A DNA stretch of 64,000 bases from Pelargonium tetragonum (taxonomy: Eukaryota > Streptophyta > Magnoliopsida > Geraniales > Geraniaceae), in the NCBI GenBank assembly GCA_036897445.1, contig JAYMTL010000016.1, positions 124,001 to 188,000 on the forward strand. Direction: 5' to 3'. Shown in pieces: positions 22,117 to 33,500 of this stretch. Numbering within the stretch: the stretch's first letter is position 1; every line of letters starts with the position of its first letter. The notes below the pieces were generated by a model, which saw only the letters and a program-made list of their open reading frames with translations, was not told the origin of the DNA and did not search any database. The position numbers and the translations under genes were made by a program.

Positions 22117-25100
22117 TAATCTCTCGAGCTTTTAGGGGAGGTACTGAGGAGCCGTGTTGAGCTTTTTGACAAGGGGTTCGCTTGTCTTGGTAGGACCTTT
22201 TCGTGGATATTTTCTATTTCTTGGTTTAGAAATGCGAGGTCGTAAATCCCCGAGATGTTTTTTGAAGTAACCCGAGCTTAAAACAAAGAGCTTGTATTCT
22301 TACGAAACCTAGTATAAAGAAAAGGGTCTAAACAGAATTTATATAATCTATTTAGGAGTATCCTGTCTATTTGGGATTAATTTACTCAACAAGGATTTTT
22401 CTTCTTTTTATTTATTATAGTATCTCTAGCTCTGCACACTTAACGAGCACCCCCTAAGATATTTCCCTGCGCTACTCGGCTTTTCCTTTTCAGGCTTTAC
22501 TACAACTTCCTGATACCAGCCTGTATCCTATTTGACTTTTGTCCAAAACAGGAGAGCTTAATCTTCGAAAATGGGCGGTGCGGCTAGCTAAACTTCTGAA
22601 TAATAAATCTTAAATCCAATAGCAGAGTAGTGCCCTACTTTTAGTGTAAAGGTTCCTAGTATACTATGCTAAACTCAGTCGTTCTGAAAAGAAAACCTCG
22701 CGTCCCCTATTAAAAGGGGTCGCTTTAGCTTGGTTATGTTATATATCAAGTTTGAAAAAGTAAAGTATCGCGTACATCTTAACTATATAGAATATCCTTT
22801 TTATAAAAGTCTACGAAATCCCTTTCTCTTAATATCAAGTTACCTGAAATCTCAGAGTAATACAAGACTCCCTATTATATCCCGAGTGATTCATTTTTAT
22901 AGTATAGATTCATCCCTTAATTTTTGATCAAAAATATAGGAGTTCCTGTGCTACATAAATTCAAATGTTGTCTAGTTTTCAAAAATGTGTAAAAACAAAA
23001 AGGAATGAAATTTAGTACTGTACTCGGATAAGTAAACTCTAGCTCTATGAGTTTGTGAGTTCAATCGCTTTTAGATAATTCCTAGTTAATGTAGGAAAGA
23101 TGAAGGGGGCTATTTTAAGTAAATATTTAATAAAGCTCACAAATATAGTTATAAAAAAAACAACTCTTTAGTCTTGTCTCAAACAAAGTTTAGACCCAAA
23201 AAGAATGCCTTAAGAGCTTAATCTCCCCTAATGAGTTTCATTAACTAATATTAGTATTTTCCTACTATATACCGGGATTTATAATAAACATAAAAAGGGT
23301 TTTTGTTTGACTCAAACTAGGAAGCAAATAGGCAATAAAATCTAAGTAATCCGAGTGTATTATAGTAAGTGTATACTAAGAGGGAATTCCCTTCATTTGA
23401 AATACGATATTAAGCTTAGCCGCATTCCTTTATTTATTATATAGCCCTTTTCTCTGTTCTTAGTTAAGAATTGCCTTATATATATATATATTAGTAAGAG
23501 TAGAATTTTAAATAGTATAAGAAGTCTTGAGAATCTTATTCCTTTATAGGGAACCCTATTAGGATATATGGCTTTCACTTTTAGAGAGTCCTTGAAACTA
23601 TAACGTTCCCTATTATTTATTTCATAATTTCATAGAGGACCTCCAGCCAGTAAAAGGCTTCATAAATATAGGAGGAAAATATCTAAATGACTTTCATAGA
23701 TGTACTAGCTTTCCTTAGCCTATAATGGAGTGCTTGTTCTCATTTTTCCGGGTTGGGATATCGCTAAACTGGGGATTGATTTCTAATAAAGTGTATTAAA
23801 TATACTTGGTTCTAATCAATGAAGAGTACTTATTCTTGTAAATTAGAAATTAAGGAGAGGCTTTTAAAAATATGTAAAACCTAAGGAAATCCTGTAATTA
23901 GTTTCAATTTTGAAGAGAAAAAGACTTGATGTATACAATCTAGAGTATTCTACTAATTACAAAGGGCAGAAGAAGGCTTATATTAAATTGAAATTGAGGT
24001 AACTTTCCTTAGAATAACTATAATTAAGAAAGTCTAAGTCAGAACAAAGACTTACTTTTACTTATAAGAAACTCCCACAATTCTAGCGGTAATTGACTCC
24101 CCTTCTTATATCTTCTATTCAAACAAACAGGGATAAACAAGAGTCATTACAAGGATTTATAAATAGGGACTTTTTTACTTCCTAAACTACTATAAGACTT
24201 TCTTGGAATCGTTATTTTGAGTATTTAGCAGCTGCATTTATTACTTTCGGTATAACTCCTCTAAATCTCTTAGGGTTTCTTAACTATTAAATACCTGATA
24301 AACGAGCGCCTATTTCCTTTCTTATTACAGCAAGCTCCAGTATTCCTTAAACAAGTGAAACAAGATTCAATACTGTAAAGGTTTTTTTAATACATTTTTG
24401 TAAAGAGGACTTCCTCCCTGTTGAGCGCAGCCTGTCAAGGTATTGAACGAATAAAATTGTGCAGTATTCAAATAATTTGTGGTTCCCTAGTCGTTTTTGA
24501 ATTATCAGGGCCCAACCAAAGTGGATGCTATACATTTAAATCTTTCTGGCCAAGAAAAGTAATTAGAGACTTATAAGCAGAAATTAGAAACTCGTTTTAT
24601 ATATAAGTTATGTCTGAGTACACCTTTTTAGATGTTTAAGAAGCCAAAAGGAGTCTAAGTTTTGCTTGTTGATTGAAGGATTTTCCGCGTCCTATGTGCA
24701 GGAATACCCTTTTTATTACGGGTTTTAAATTTCTTTCCGGCTTTATAATATAAAAAGGGACGCATTAACCCAGCTAGTAGACGGAATTCTTAATTTCAGT
24801 TATATCTTGTAAGTGGCATTTAATTCCTTATTTTTCTTAGCACCCTACTTGCAGTTATTTTCCCGTAAAAGTAGTCTTTACTTAATGGATACACTTTTAG
24901 AAATAGAAAAACTCGCGTTGAGTTGATAGAGGATTATCTACGTATGTGGTATACAATTTATTAGGCATTCCCCTCTTTAGCTAGTTACACCGAACAAGGG
25001 CCAAGGAAATTTATAGATAAAAGGGTATCCAGAATATTAATATTCGACTTGTACAGTAAGTGACTCCTATTTCAGTTCCAAAGGATGTACTTCTTCTAAT

Positions 25101-28100
25101 TCTAACCTACCCTTGTTGTAATATGTAGTCAGGATAGGATGACCCCAAGACTCTTTTAGTTTACGGGGCTTGCCCTTTAAGAATACCGATAAGAAAAGTC
25201 CTGAAAAAGACTACAAAAATGAGACTTTTCGGAACTCTTTTTTTTAGATAATATACATCTCCAATTACACACTCTAAACTTAGTTATCCCCGATAGGTGC
25301 CTATAGACAAACTTCAGAATTAGGCTAGATATATGTCTCATTGTAATTAGACTTGACCAAAAATTGTACTCTTTCTAGAATTTGGAATATTCGCAGCTAC
25401 TTTCAAAGCTTTTTAGTGGAAACTCGTATGTATTCTTAGCAGACACCCCTTGTGTCATTTATAGATATCCCTTACCAAGCTTGTCCTTAAAAAATTAGAG
25501 CACGCCCTATTAAATAAAAACAAGGAATATAGTTCTTTTGCAGGAGTTGACGAAAATACTTGTAAGTCAGGGGTTCCTTGCATTTTATTTGCGGTCTTTT
25601 GCAAAAGTCCAACAAGGGCTTTCTGGGACAGGTTTTGTACTTATGAGTAGGAGATTCCCGAGGGCTACTTTTTAAGTTTTAACCGGGGTTTCATTACTAT
25701 TTCTAGTAGTAAAGTTACAAACTTTAGAGGACAAGAGCTTACGGGTCTTCTTTTAGCAAAAGCTCGAGTTTATTAAGGGTTAAAACCTTCCCAGGGCGGT
25801 CTAGTAACTCGTAAAGTAATATAAAAAAACTGGCTTAGTACTCTGCAGCAAGACTTGTAGCTAAAATTCCTACTCTTTTTAATTACGAAGGATCATAAAC
25901 TAGAGAAAACTTCAGTCGTGTTTTTAGTAAAGGTAATAAGGAAAAAATCTTATATCACAGCACCGCAAAGCCATACCCCAGTAATTCTAGCTAGTCTAAT
26001 AAAAGTCAAATCAGTATTCTGAGGGAACCCCTACTTTTGATGTGCTATATCTCTCTAGTATATCTTAGAGTATGATAATAGGAAGTCCTCTGTATCTAAT
26101 GTTCTAGAATGAAAAGTTCAACCTTTCCTTGCGATCAATATTTTGCCCGGGGGTTAAATCACAAAGTCCAGTCCACGAAATTAATACTGGAAAGTTAAGC
26201 CTTGCTTCAAAAACCCTATCGAAAAGTACTAGGTACCCCCTTACTACATGACCAAGCTACTCCTTAGAGGAGGACCCAAGAAAGCTCTTTTACAGGGCGC
26301 CTAAACACTTGATAAAAGAAATTATATAAACTTCGAGATTGTTTGCTTTAATCCTCATTTGTTATCCTCTAAAAATTTTATTGAGTAGCTATAAGACTTT
26401 TCTAGGTCTGTAAAGTGGGGATTGTAGAACAGAGCAGCTACCGAGGCCTATAAAACAACGAGCGGTACAAAGGTTTAGCCCTAAAGTAATTAATATTAAG
26501 CAAGGATTGAGAAATAGATAAAGACTAAGATAGGGATACAGAATCCCAGATATCACAAGGGGAAGGTTTCTAGTATTTGATTAGTTCTGAACCTAGTTAT
26601 TTTTATTAAAGGCGGGATATTTTTAAGGTATAGTTTAGGAGCTTCGAACCTGGAGTCAAGCAAGAAATATATAGAATAATTGAGATTACCGAATACTAGT
26701 TTTACTAGTGCCTTTTATAATATAATCTATTTTAAACAAGGAATTCCCTTAGACAGTCCTTTGACTTTATTTATTAGTTAGTTAAAGCATAGTTAAGAAG
26801 ATAGGTATTATTAAGACTAATAAAAGGTCAGTTATAGCTGTTAAGAAAATACAGGCTTTGATATATTAAGATTAAGAGTGCGAAGGTTACAGGTTTTTAG
26901 AAGTTAGGGATATGAAAAGTAGATGCCGGCTTTATGGGTATCTCTATTCTATCTACAAGACAGTCTTACAACTCCCTCCGCGTACCTTTACAGTCAGGTA
27001 CAGTAACGCTTTCCTATATTCTATAAGGTTAGATCCTCTTTTTTCAGCCAAGAAGGGGGGATATACCTTAATTAATAAGTATCTGATTAAAACAACAATA
27101 ACTTTGTTTCCTGGTTAGTAAAATGGCTTTTAAAAGAAAAGGAAGGGGTTCCCTCTTATAAAGTATAAAGTCAAAACTGGAGGGGCCTTGTGTACTCTAC
27201 TTGGTGGAGGTAGTTAGAGTCTTTTTAACTTATTAGGGAAATCCATATTGAAGTTTTTGCTGAACAAAGTTATAAAACTAAGTAAGGAGGGTGTCCCCCT
27301 TTTTAATCTAATCTTTTAGAAGAAGTTCCTTTCGGAAGAGTGACAGGTGAAAGCTCCTGGCTTAGTTACTTAATAATTACCTACCTAACTTCAGGAATTA
27401 ATATAATATTTCCTTATACCACTTCGGAGCTACTGTATTGGACTAGAACACTTAGAGCTATCCCTTAAAGGCCCCTCCGGGTAGATTGCCTAATTGCCAA
27501 AGGAAAGAAATAACAACACATAGGCAAACGCTTCTTCTTGACCTTGGACTTTAGCTTACTTGTTCATACTCCCGTACGTATCTCTATACTAATCTTAACA
27601 GCTAGACACCTACACTTTTATTTCTCTTAACGTTTGTACCCACTTTCTTATTCTTCTAAAGTTAATGGAAATACTCTTACAGGGAATAGGCGGACCCACA
27701 GTAGACTGAGCCCCCTTTCTTAGGAGAAAAAGAGAAATATAGTAGAGTAGTAGCCCATAGAAAATCGAATATGACTAGATAGATATTAGAATTAGAAAGT
27801 CTTTTTCTTATGTAGTTATAGTCTTAGGGAATCCATTATAGATAGTATTCTAGGTTTTTTGTTTATAAGGGGAGCCTCGCTCTAGCTCTATGCAGGGAGC
27901 TTAGAGCTTTAGAGAAATTGATTATACGTTACTCTTACCTCCCGAGAGCGTCCGAAGGAAAAAGGGGTGTAACTTTCAAGAGAATAAAAAAGGAACCCAA
28001 GTAAATAATACCAAATATAGAGAAGTTCAAACAAGTTATATATATATATAAGGATAAGGAGCTTTTAGAGGTGTGTCCAGAAAGTAAGGTTATTTATAAA

Positions 28101-28157
28101 AAGAAACTCTTTATTAATTTATAAGAAGTTCCTAATCCTAATTTGAATTAGTGAGAA
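22117..28157. other. Gene-free spacer
   Basis: No gene is recognisable. The stretch is dense in purine-to-pyrimidine palindromes, including the perfect 12-bp AGGGAATTCCCT at 23381-23392 and GGAATTCC at 26740-26747. (TA)n tracts occur at 23476-23491 and 28036-28051. Open frames are 68 codons or shorter. Confidence 0.6.
23381..23392. repeat. Type example of the AAGGRNNYCCTT palindrome family
   Basis: AGGGAATTCCCT is a perfect palindrome. It represents a dispersed family in which a short purine run is followed by its complementary pyrimidine run. The core GGAATTCC was located at 1540, 6601, 6884, 15176, 21336, 23383, 26740, 28901, 31887, 37665, 44633 and 59218. Odd-centred relatives (GGGATTCCC, GGGGAGTCCT, GGGGTCCC and similar) are more frequent still. 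A rough hand estimate at 35% G+C gives under one GGAATTCC in 64 kb. Confidence 0.75.
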
Positions 28158-28229
28158 AAGAACCTTTGTAGGTTAAGACGTGTACTTAATCATAAGAGGT
28201 GCGCTAGGGTTCAAAGCCTGTGGTTACTG
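28158..28229 (+). pseudogene. tRNA-like sequence with CAU anticodon
   Basis: Seventy-two bases fold in tRNA layout. AAGAACC and GGTTACT pair at five of seven acceptor positions; U8 is present; a 16-base D-arm has GG in its loop and a 3-bp stem; the anticodon stem ACTTA/GAGGT pairs at four of five around loop ATCATAA (U33, anticodon CAU at 28191-28193); a 4-base variable region precedes a T-loop TTCAAAG with G53-C61. The T-stem has only three pairs. It could be a decayed trnM, trnfM or trnI(CAU), or a chance fold. No close match to a specific gene is remembered. Confidence 0.35.
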
Positions 28230-29200
28230 TAGAATTCTAGTTTAATTCTAAAAGGGTTGACTAACTATAAGAGTAAGATCTTATGTTATTTCTCCGTTTA
28301 TTGGGTCTACTAGGAACTCGAGTTCCTATAGCAAACTGAAAAAAGTAAGTTAATGCTAATCTAATATAGGGGAGCTCCTCCTTTACATGCCCTTTATATC
28401 TGGGGAGACCTTCAAGCCGTGTTCTAAGTGCACTTCTCTTGCTTTATTTTGAGAGAGTAAAGAAGTGGTACCGGGATACGACTCGACTGTAATCTATTTA
28501 TAACATGCTTAACTTGACCCAGGGCGCCGTACAATTACAATATAAAGAGCCTCCTTTTTATTTAGAATTTATAACTAGAGCAGACCTTATAGAATCTGTT
28601 ATATTGAAGAATCAGAATACGGAATTTGAACCCTTGACATCTAAGGTAAACTAAAAGCGTCTTATTTCTTTTTTCAGTACAGCCTAAAGTACTTCAACAG
28701 CTTGTAATAAAAACTATTCCAAGTATGCAGAGTAAGACTTACAGGTTTCCCTGCGAGTTGAACCAATCCTTTTAGTATATTTTAAAAAGAAAAGTCATGG
28801 AGGACTTGATCCAAAAGCAATCTATAAAAGTTTAACCCTAAATTACCATTGTCAAATCTTTGTCTAAAAACGATTCTCCAATCTCTAATATAAAGTAAGA
28901 GGAATTCCATCCCGTTGAGTCCTTCAGGTTTAGGAGGGTCTTGTAGGAAAGAATATTGGTATAGTAGCACATACCTTAGAGAACCAATCTACTTCTCTTA
29001 GTCTTGATAGCTTTGTTTTGTAAAAGCCTTCTCTTAGACTTCCCTTTATCTAGGAAAACCCCTGCCGTACTAACTACTGCCCTTAAAAAGAGAACCTTCT
29101 CCGCAATCACCTGTAAAATTAGAAACTAACAAAGGGAAATCTTTCCTACTTATGAGTGTGCTTATATGTTGTACTCTTCTTATAAACAATTTGTACTTAG

Positions 29201-29490
29201 ATTCTCTATCTTAGTCTTCATACAACCGCAACCTCTTTCCTAGCTGCTATATCTTAGTGGTTCCTATACCTTTTAATATATCTATTACTTACTGTGTCTA
29301 TTTAACTATCTAATATAATACATTACCATTCCTATACTATTATATAACTCTTAAGTATTCCCTAACTAATAGAGATAGGAATACAGATTCTGCTACTAAA
29401 CTAATAGGTAATAGACTCCCTTAACTACACCTAACCTAACCTAAGAAGAGTAGGTACAAGCAACATAGGCAATAGGTAGGTGTAAGTCTA
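29201..29490. repeat. CTA/TAT-rich low-complexity island
   Basis: The plus strand is noticeably poor in G and made of overlapping CTA, CTAT, ACTAA and CCTAACC words, including CACCTAACCTAACCTAAG near 29427-29445. No repeat unit is exact and no open frame spans it. Texture and words resemble the islands at 37.2 kb, 49.3 kb and 62.2 kb. Confidence 0.55.
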
Positions 29491-29830
29491 GCTCCTAAAA
29501 AGGGGTCTCTTTAATTTAAGACTTTTCAATCAGTAAAAGCTAAGGAAAAGGGAATTTATCTTAATTCGAATGATGCCAAAGTATGAACAAAATCTTTCCT
29601 TTTTATTCAGTTTAGGTAGCCAACAATAGCAATGGCGGGTTTTTTTACCTCTTTATCGCCCATTTTACTATATAATTTTCGATCTTAAGAGAACAAAGTA
29701 GAAAGAAGGGATACTGCTCAGGCAAACTAAGACATTCTAGCTAGAGAATAGACTTCCTTAATTCCTAACAATAACAAACAAGAAGACTACTGCAGGAATC
29801 TCTCTTAAACCTTAAAAAAAGTACTATCTA

Positions 29831-30190
29831 TGTACTCTAATTCCTATATATATATTATTTTTTATTTATCTAGAACTCTCTATACCTTTTTAGTATACCT
29901 ATTAACCTATTACAATCCAAATACATTACTAAATACTAATAAATACCAAACAAATAGAGTATACTACTACAAGAACTATAAAAAAACTACTACTATTACT
30001 AGATAATAAATAACAATAAGAAACAAGCTACACTAGCTATAGCAACAGGGAATACTAACAAGACTACAGGTACAGGTCTAGCTCCTCCTCCAACTACTCC
30101 TAAGATAGCTCCTAATAAGATACCTAATAAGACTAAGATACATCTAGCTCTAATAACTCTAAGAAAGAAGTCAGTAGCTCCTAAAGCAAG
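29831..30190. repeat. ACT/AAT/CCT low-complexity island with degenerate tandem units
   Basis: The left part is AT-rich with TACTAATA-like words. The right part (30070-30190) repeats AGCTCC three times or more and a CCTAATAAGAT-like unit two to three times. One frame is free of stops from 30003 to 30257 (85 codons) and rich in Thr, Lys, Pro, Asn and Ala, but has no ATG until near its end. I regard it as slippage-type repeat DNA, not as a gene. Confidence 0.55.
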
Positions 30191-30498
30191 AAGCCGGTTG
30201 GGCTGGCTTGCGTTTTACTGCATGAAAAAGGTCTTACAGCTCGGTTTGATATTCCTATAATCTGGATGTTGTACTTAATTCCTTTTATCCACTTCTATTT
30301 TTCAATTTCTAAAGCGCGGGTCCCTCGCAGGAGAACTCACGAACAGGGGTTGCGCAAAAAGACCCTTCCCGTATATAGCTAAGTTATACTTAATCTTACT
30401 ATGAAGCAGATTTAGGAGAAGCCCCGTTTCAGATAGACCCCTAACCCTAGGGACTCGAATGGCAAAAAGTATAGCTCAGTTTAGAATTAGAAACGGAA

Positions 30499-30594
30499 AA
30501 GGTAATGTAATTAAGGTAAATCCCTTAACCTTTCTTTCTTTAGCATGTTATAACGCAAAATAGAAAGAAGGAATTTCCTTAATTACATTACCTT
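30499..30594. repeat. Long inverted repeat (96-nt hairpin)
   Basis: AAGGTAATGTAATTAAGG at 30499-30516 is the exact complement of 30577-30594 (18 bp). Inside, CCTTTCTTTCT (30529-30539) pairs with AGAAAGAAGG (30562-30571) with one bulge, leaving a loop of about 22 nt, so about 28 base pairs are available. The arms are two of five copies of a dispersed 15-mer. It could be a cruciform, a stable RNA hairpin or a small foldback element; no gene adjoins it. Confidence 0.8.
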
Positions 30595-33500
30595 AATGCG
30601 TTTTCCATTTCAGGACAGTAGTGAATAAATTTTTAGTAACTAGTACCTCATTCTTCTTCTATAAAGGGGATCCCATTGTAGCTGTTTTCATTGTGTTAAT
30701 CAGCGCTCTAGATTTCGGGCTAACGTTTCATTTTATTTATGAGGTTAATAAGAGCTACAGCTATTTTTTCTTTTTGAAACTTAGAATTCCATAGCTCAAC
30801 TGTAAACTGAGAGTAGCTAATTACAAAAGAATTTTAAGGCAATCCCTGCATTGGAATATTAAATGTATAAATGACTTAACGGGTAGAACTCAGAAAAGTA
30901 TAGGCGGCATAAAGGGCTCGTTTTGGGAACTTACATCAGCAGCATAAACCCTTTTGATCGGCAGTCTGTTCGAGAGAATTGGAGGTTTTCCTCTTTAGCA
31001 AGTAAAAGCAATTTAAACTAATATAACTGTTAATTAACACCCAGGCAATTAAAAAGCTTAATAAAGAAAGTGAATTGGAACTAACTGAACAAGACTGTAG
31101 GTGAGGCGCCAAATGTAATATTAATTTAGAAGGACCCTGCAAAGCTCGGATACTTAGCTCAGGGAAAGTTATCTATCCTCCTCCAAACTCTGGATTAAGT
31201 TTGGGCATCCAACTTCGTAACTAAAAAGAAACTTAACTAAAAAAACCATTGTAGCAATGTTCTAGGACCCGCTCTATAAATTAATAAGGTTAATACCAAA
31301 ACTTCAAAGTAAGCCCTCCTTTAATAAGGGGACTCTAGGAAAATAAAGCAAAAGAAATCCAGTTTACTAACCAAGGATGCTCAATCTTTTACAGGACTTA
31401 GAGTCTAATCCGGCGCCGGTAAGGGCTATAACTTTGTCTAATATGGCTTTTGACAACCCAAGTGCAAGTAAGAGTTCCCTCTGATATTTGGATAACTTTT
31501 CCAAACTAAGTAAACCCTTTTATTAACTTCTTCTTAGAAATTTCACTGCTATAGAGCCCTACTCAACAGTTACCAGCTAGTTAAAAAACTAGGATATTTC
31601 CTTCAAGATAAGGAGTAGCCCAGTGTAAACTACATACGGATACTTGTATTATTCTCGGATTCTGATCTGAAAAAGGAGTACAACTAATTACTGGAGAACT
31701 TTTAAACGAATTTTGCAGGATCCCCTATTCTCTTTTTACGAACTTCGGTTTTATCCCGGGAATTCTAACGCTTCCCGTGACAAAACGAGGTCTTATTCCT
31801 AGGAAATCCGGGTTTATAAGGGGCCTACAAGAGGTTTTTGCTTAACTCAAAGCCTACAAAAAAAAGTGTAATTCAAACTGCCAAGAGGAATTCCTACTGT
31901 TGAAATAAATATAAGGGACTACCTAATGTCTTTTTATAACCGAATATTACCCAGTTTTCTTTCTAAAAAGGCTTAAGAGCTCGAATCGCAGTATATAGTC
32001 CAAAAGGCTTCGTTTTGTATATTACAAACCTTTTCAGAATAAGGCTTATTTATTGTGGCAACAGCTTCAGAGTGACGGAATTTGGGTCTTGGGTAATTTT
32101 TTCCTGTTTTTGTAGTTTAATCTATCTAAATACTATTAGATTTTTTATATTATGTCTGGCACTTAGCAAGCTTTATCCCGGTCTGTATTAAAAAGGGGGT
32201 CCTTTTGAATCGGGAAGTAGCAAATTTGTGGGAGATTCTATTCCTGCCAAAGGTTCCCTTTGTAGCGCCCCCTTATTAGGCTTATGGGTAAAGTCTTCCA
32301 GTAGCCTATTATCAGACTCAACCCTTCTTATAGGATTGGAATCCTTGTAGTTGTTGGCGTTTGCCGTACCCTTTTAATCACGCGGGTGGTAACTTCTATC
32401 TCGAAAGCGCGCAGAGTCTCGTGCTTTCGGGTAAACTAAGTGCATTAAGCTAAGGCAAAAGGGGAGTTTTGTATCTTGATGAAGCCTTTCTCTATTTCTC
32501 TTAAATGGCATACGCGAAAATTCCCACGAATACTAGTAAAGTTTTGCGGATTTACGTAGGTTTATCCTATAAGACCTGTCCCCTTTTCAAGTGCACAAGG
32601 AGCCCTTTTCCGAATAAAAACCTTTTTGTCGGATTCTTTTTCTATATTATAAAGTATTATAAAGTTGAGACCTCCTCTGGCCCTTATTTGAGTTATAAAA
32701 AGGGGATCTAAGAGGGCCCCTAGGGGTATGCCGACCGGTTTTACTTATACTTTTTGCAATTCTACCGTCCGGATACGCGGACTCTTCCGATTAAGACAAT
32801 AGAGAATCCGGGTTTTAATTAAGAAATCTCCCAAGGGGAATCCTAGGGCTAGTACTAAGCTTATTACTAATGAGAATACAAGAACACAGAAGCAACCTCC
32901 TGTTTATTTTAATTATAAGGGTCTTTCCCACTTTAGGTTAGTCAAAAAGAGTAAATATAAGTTGTACTGGTATTCAATGCATTTTTCTCTGTCTCAAGGC
33001 ACCGGGCTTTCCTATTGAATTGAGGATTCTCCGTAAAGTTAAGATTACGCTTTTTTGATATGAAAGCCTCCTACTAAGTAAGAGGGTAAAATGGTCTCAC
33101 TTCTATAAACATTTGAAGAATACATAAACCAGATAAAAACTCTTGAAAAGAAGTTAAATATAGATCAGGGAAGTTGCAGTTTCGGTATTTTAAGAATTAA
33201 GACACAAATCTTCTTAACCTGCGCATAAAGTAATGGTTGGAGGAACTCTCTCCCACAAGAGAAGCCCCGAAGGGTATAAAATACATTAGGAATAAGATTC
33301 TAGTAGATCTAAGAACTGTATTCTTGTAACAAGTACTGAGTAGTAAAAGTAAAGTTCAAGATGGCAGTAATACAGAAATTAGTCAAAGCAGGCAATTCTT
33401 TTTAGTTAATTAATATAGTGAGCGGATTTTCAAGTCGAGTTAAAAAATCTAAATATCAGGACCGTTTTCACAAATATACAAAGATAGAGGTACACTGCAA

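Larger units (their letters stand above)
28230..30498. other. Gene-free spacer with low-complexity islands
   Basis: No gene is recognisable. GGAATTCC lies at 28901-28908. From about 29.2 kb the texture changes to CTA/ACT/TAAT-rich low-complexity DNA described in two entries. Minus-strand sequence around 28628 contains GGGTTCAAATTCC, T-arm-like, without a matching acceptor. Confidence 0.55.

Noticed and set aside
15796-28051. (TA)n tracts at 15796, 23476 and 28036 as possible origins or promoters.
   Set aside because: Short simple repeats are expected in AT-rich DNA and nothing adjacent supports an origin or promoter.
28620-28650. Minus-strand GGGTTCAAATTCC, T-arm-like.
   Set aside because: The stem-closing pair is wrong and no matching acceptor or anticodon arm was found.
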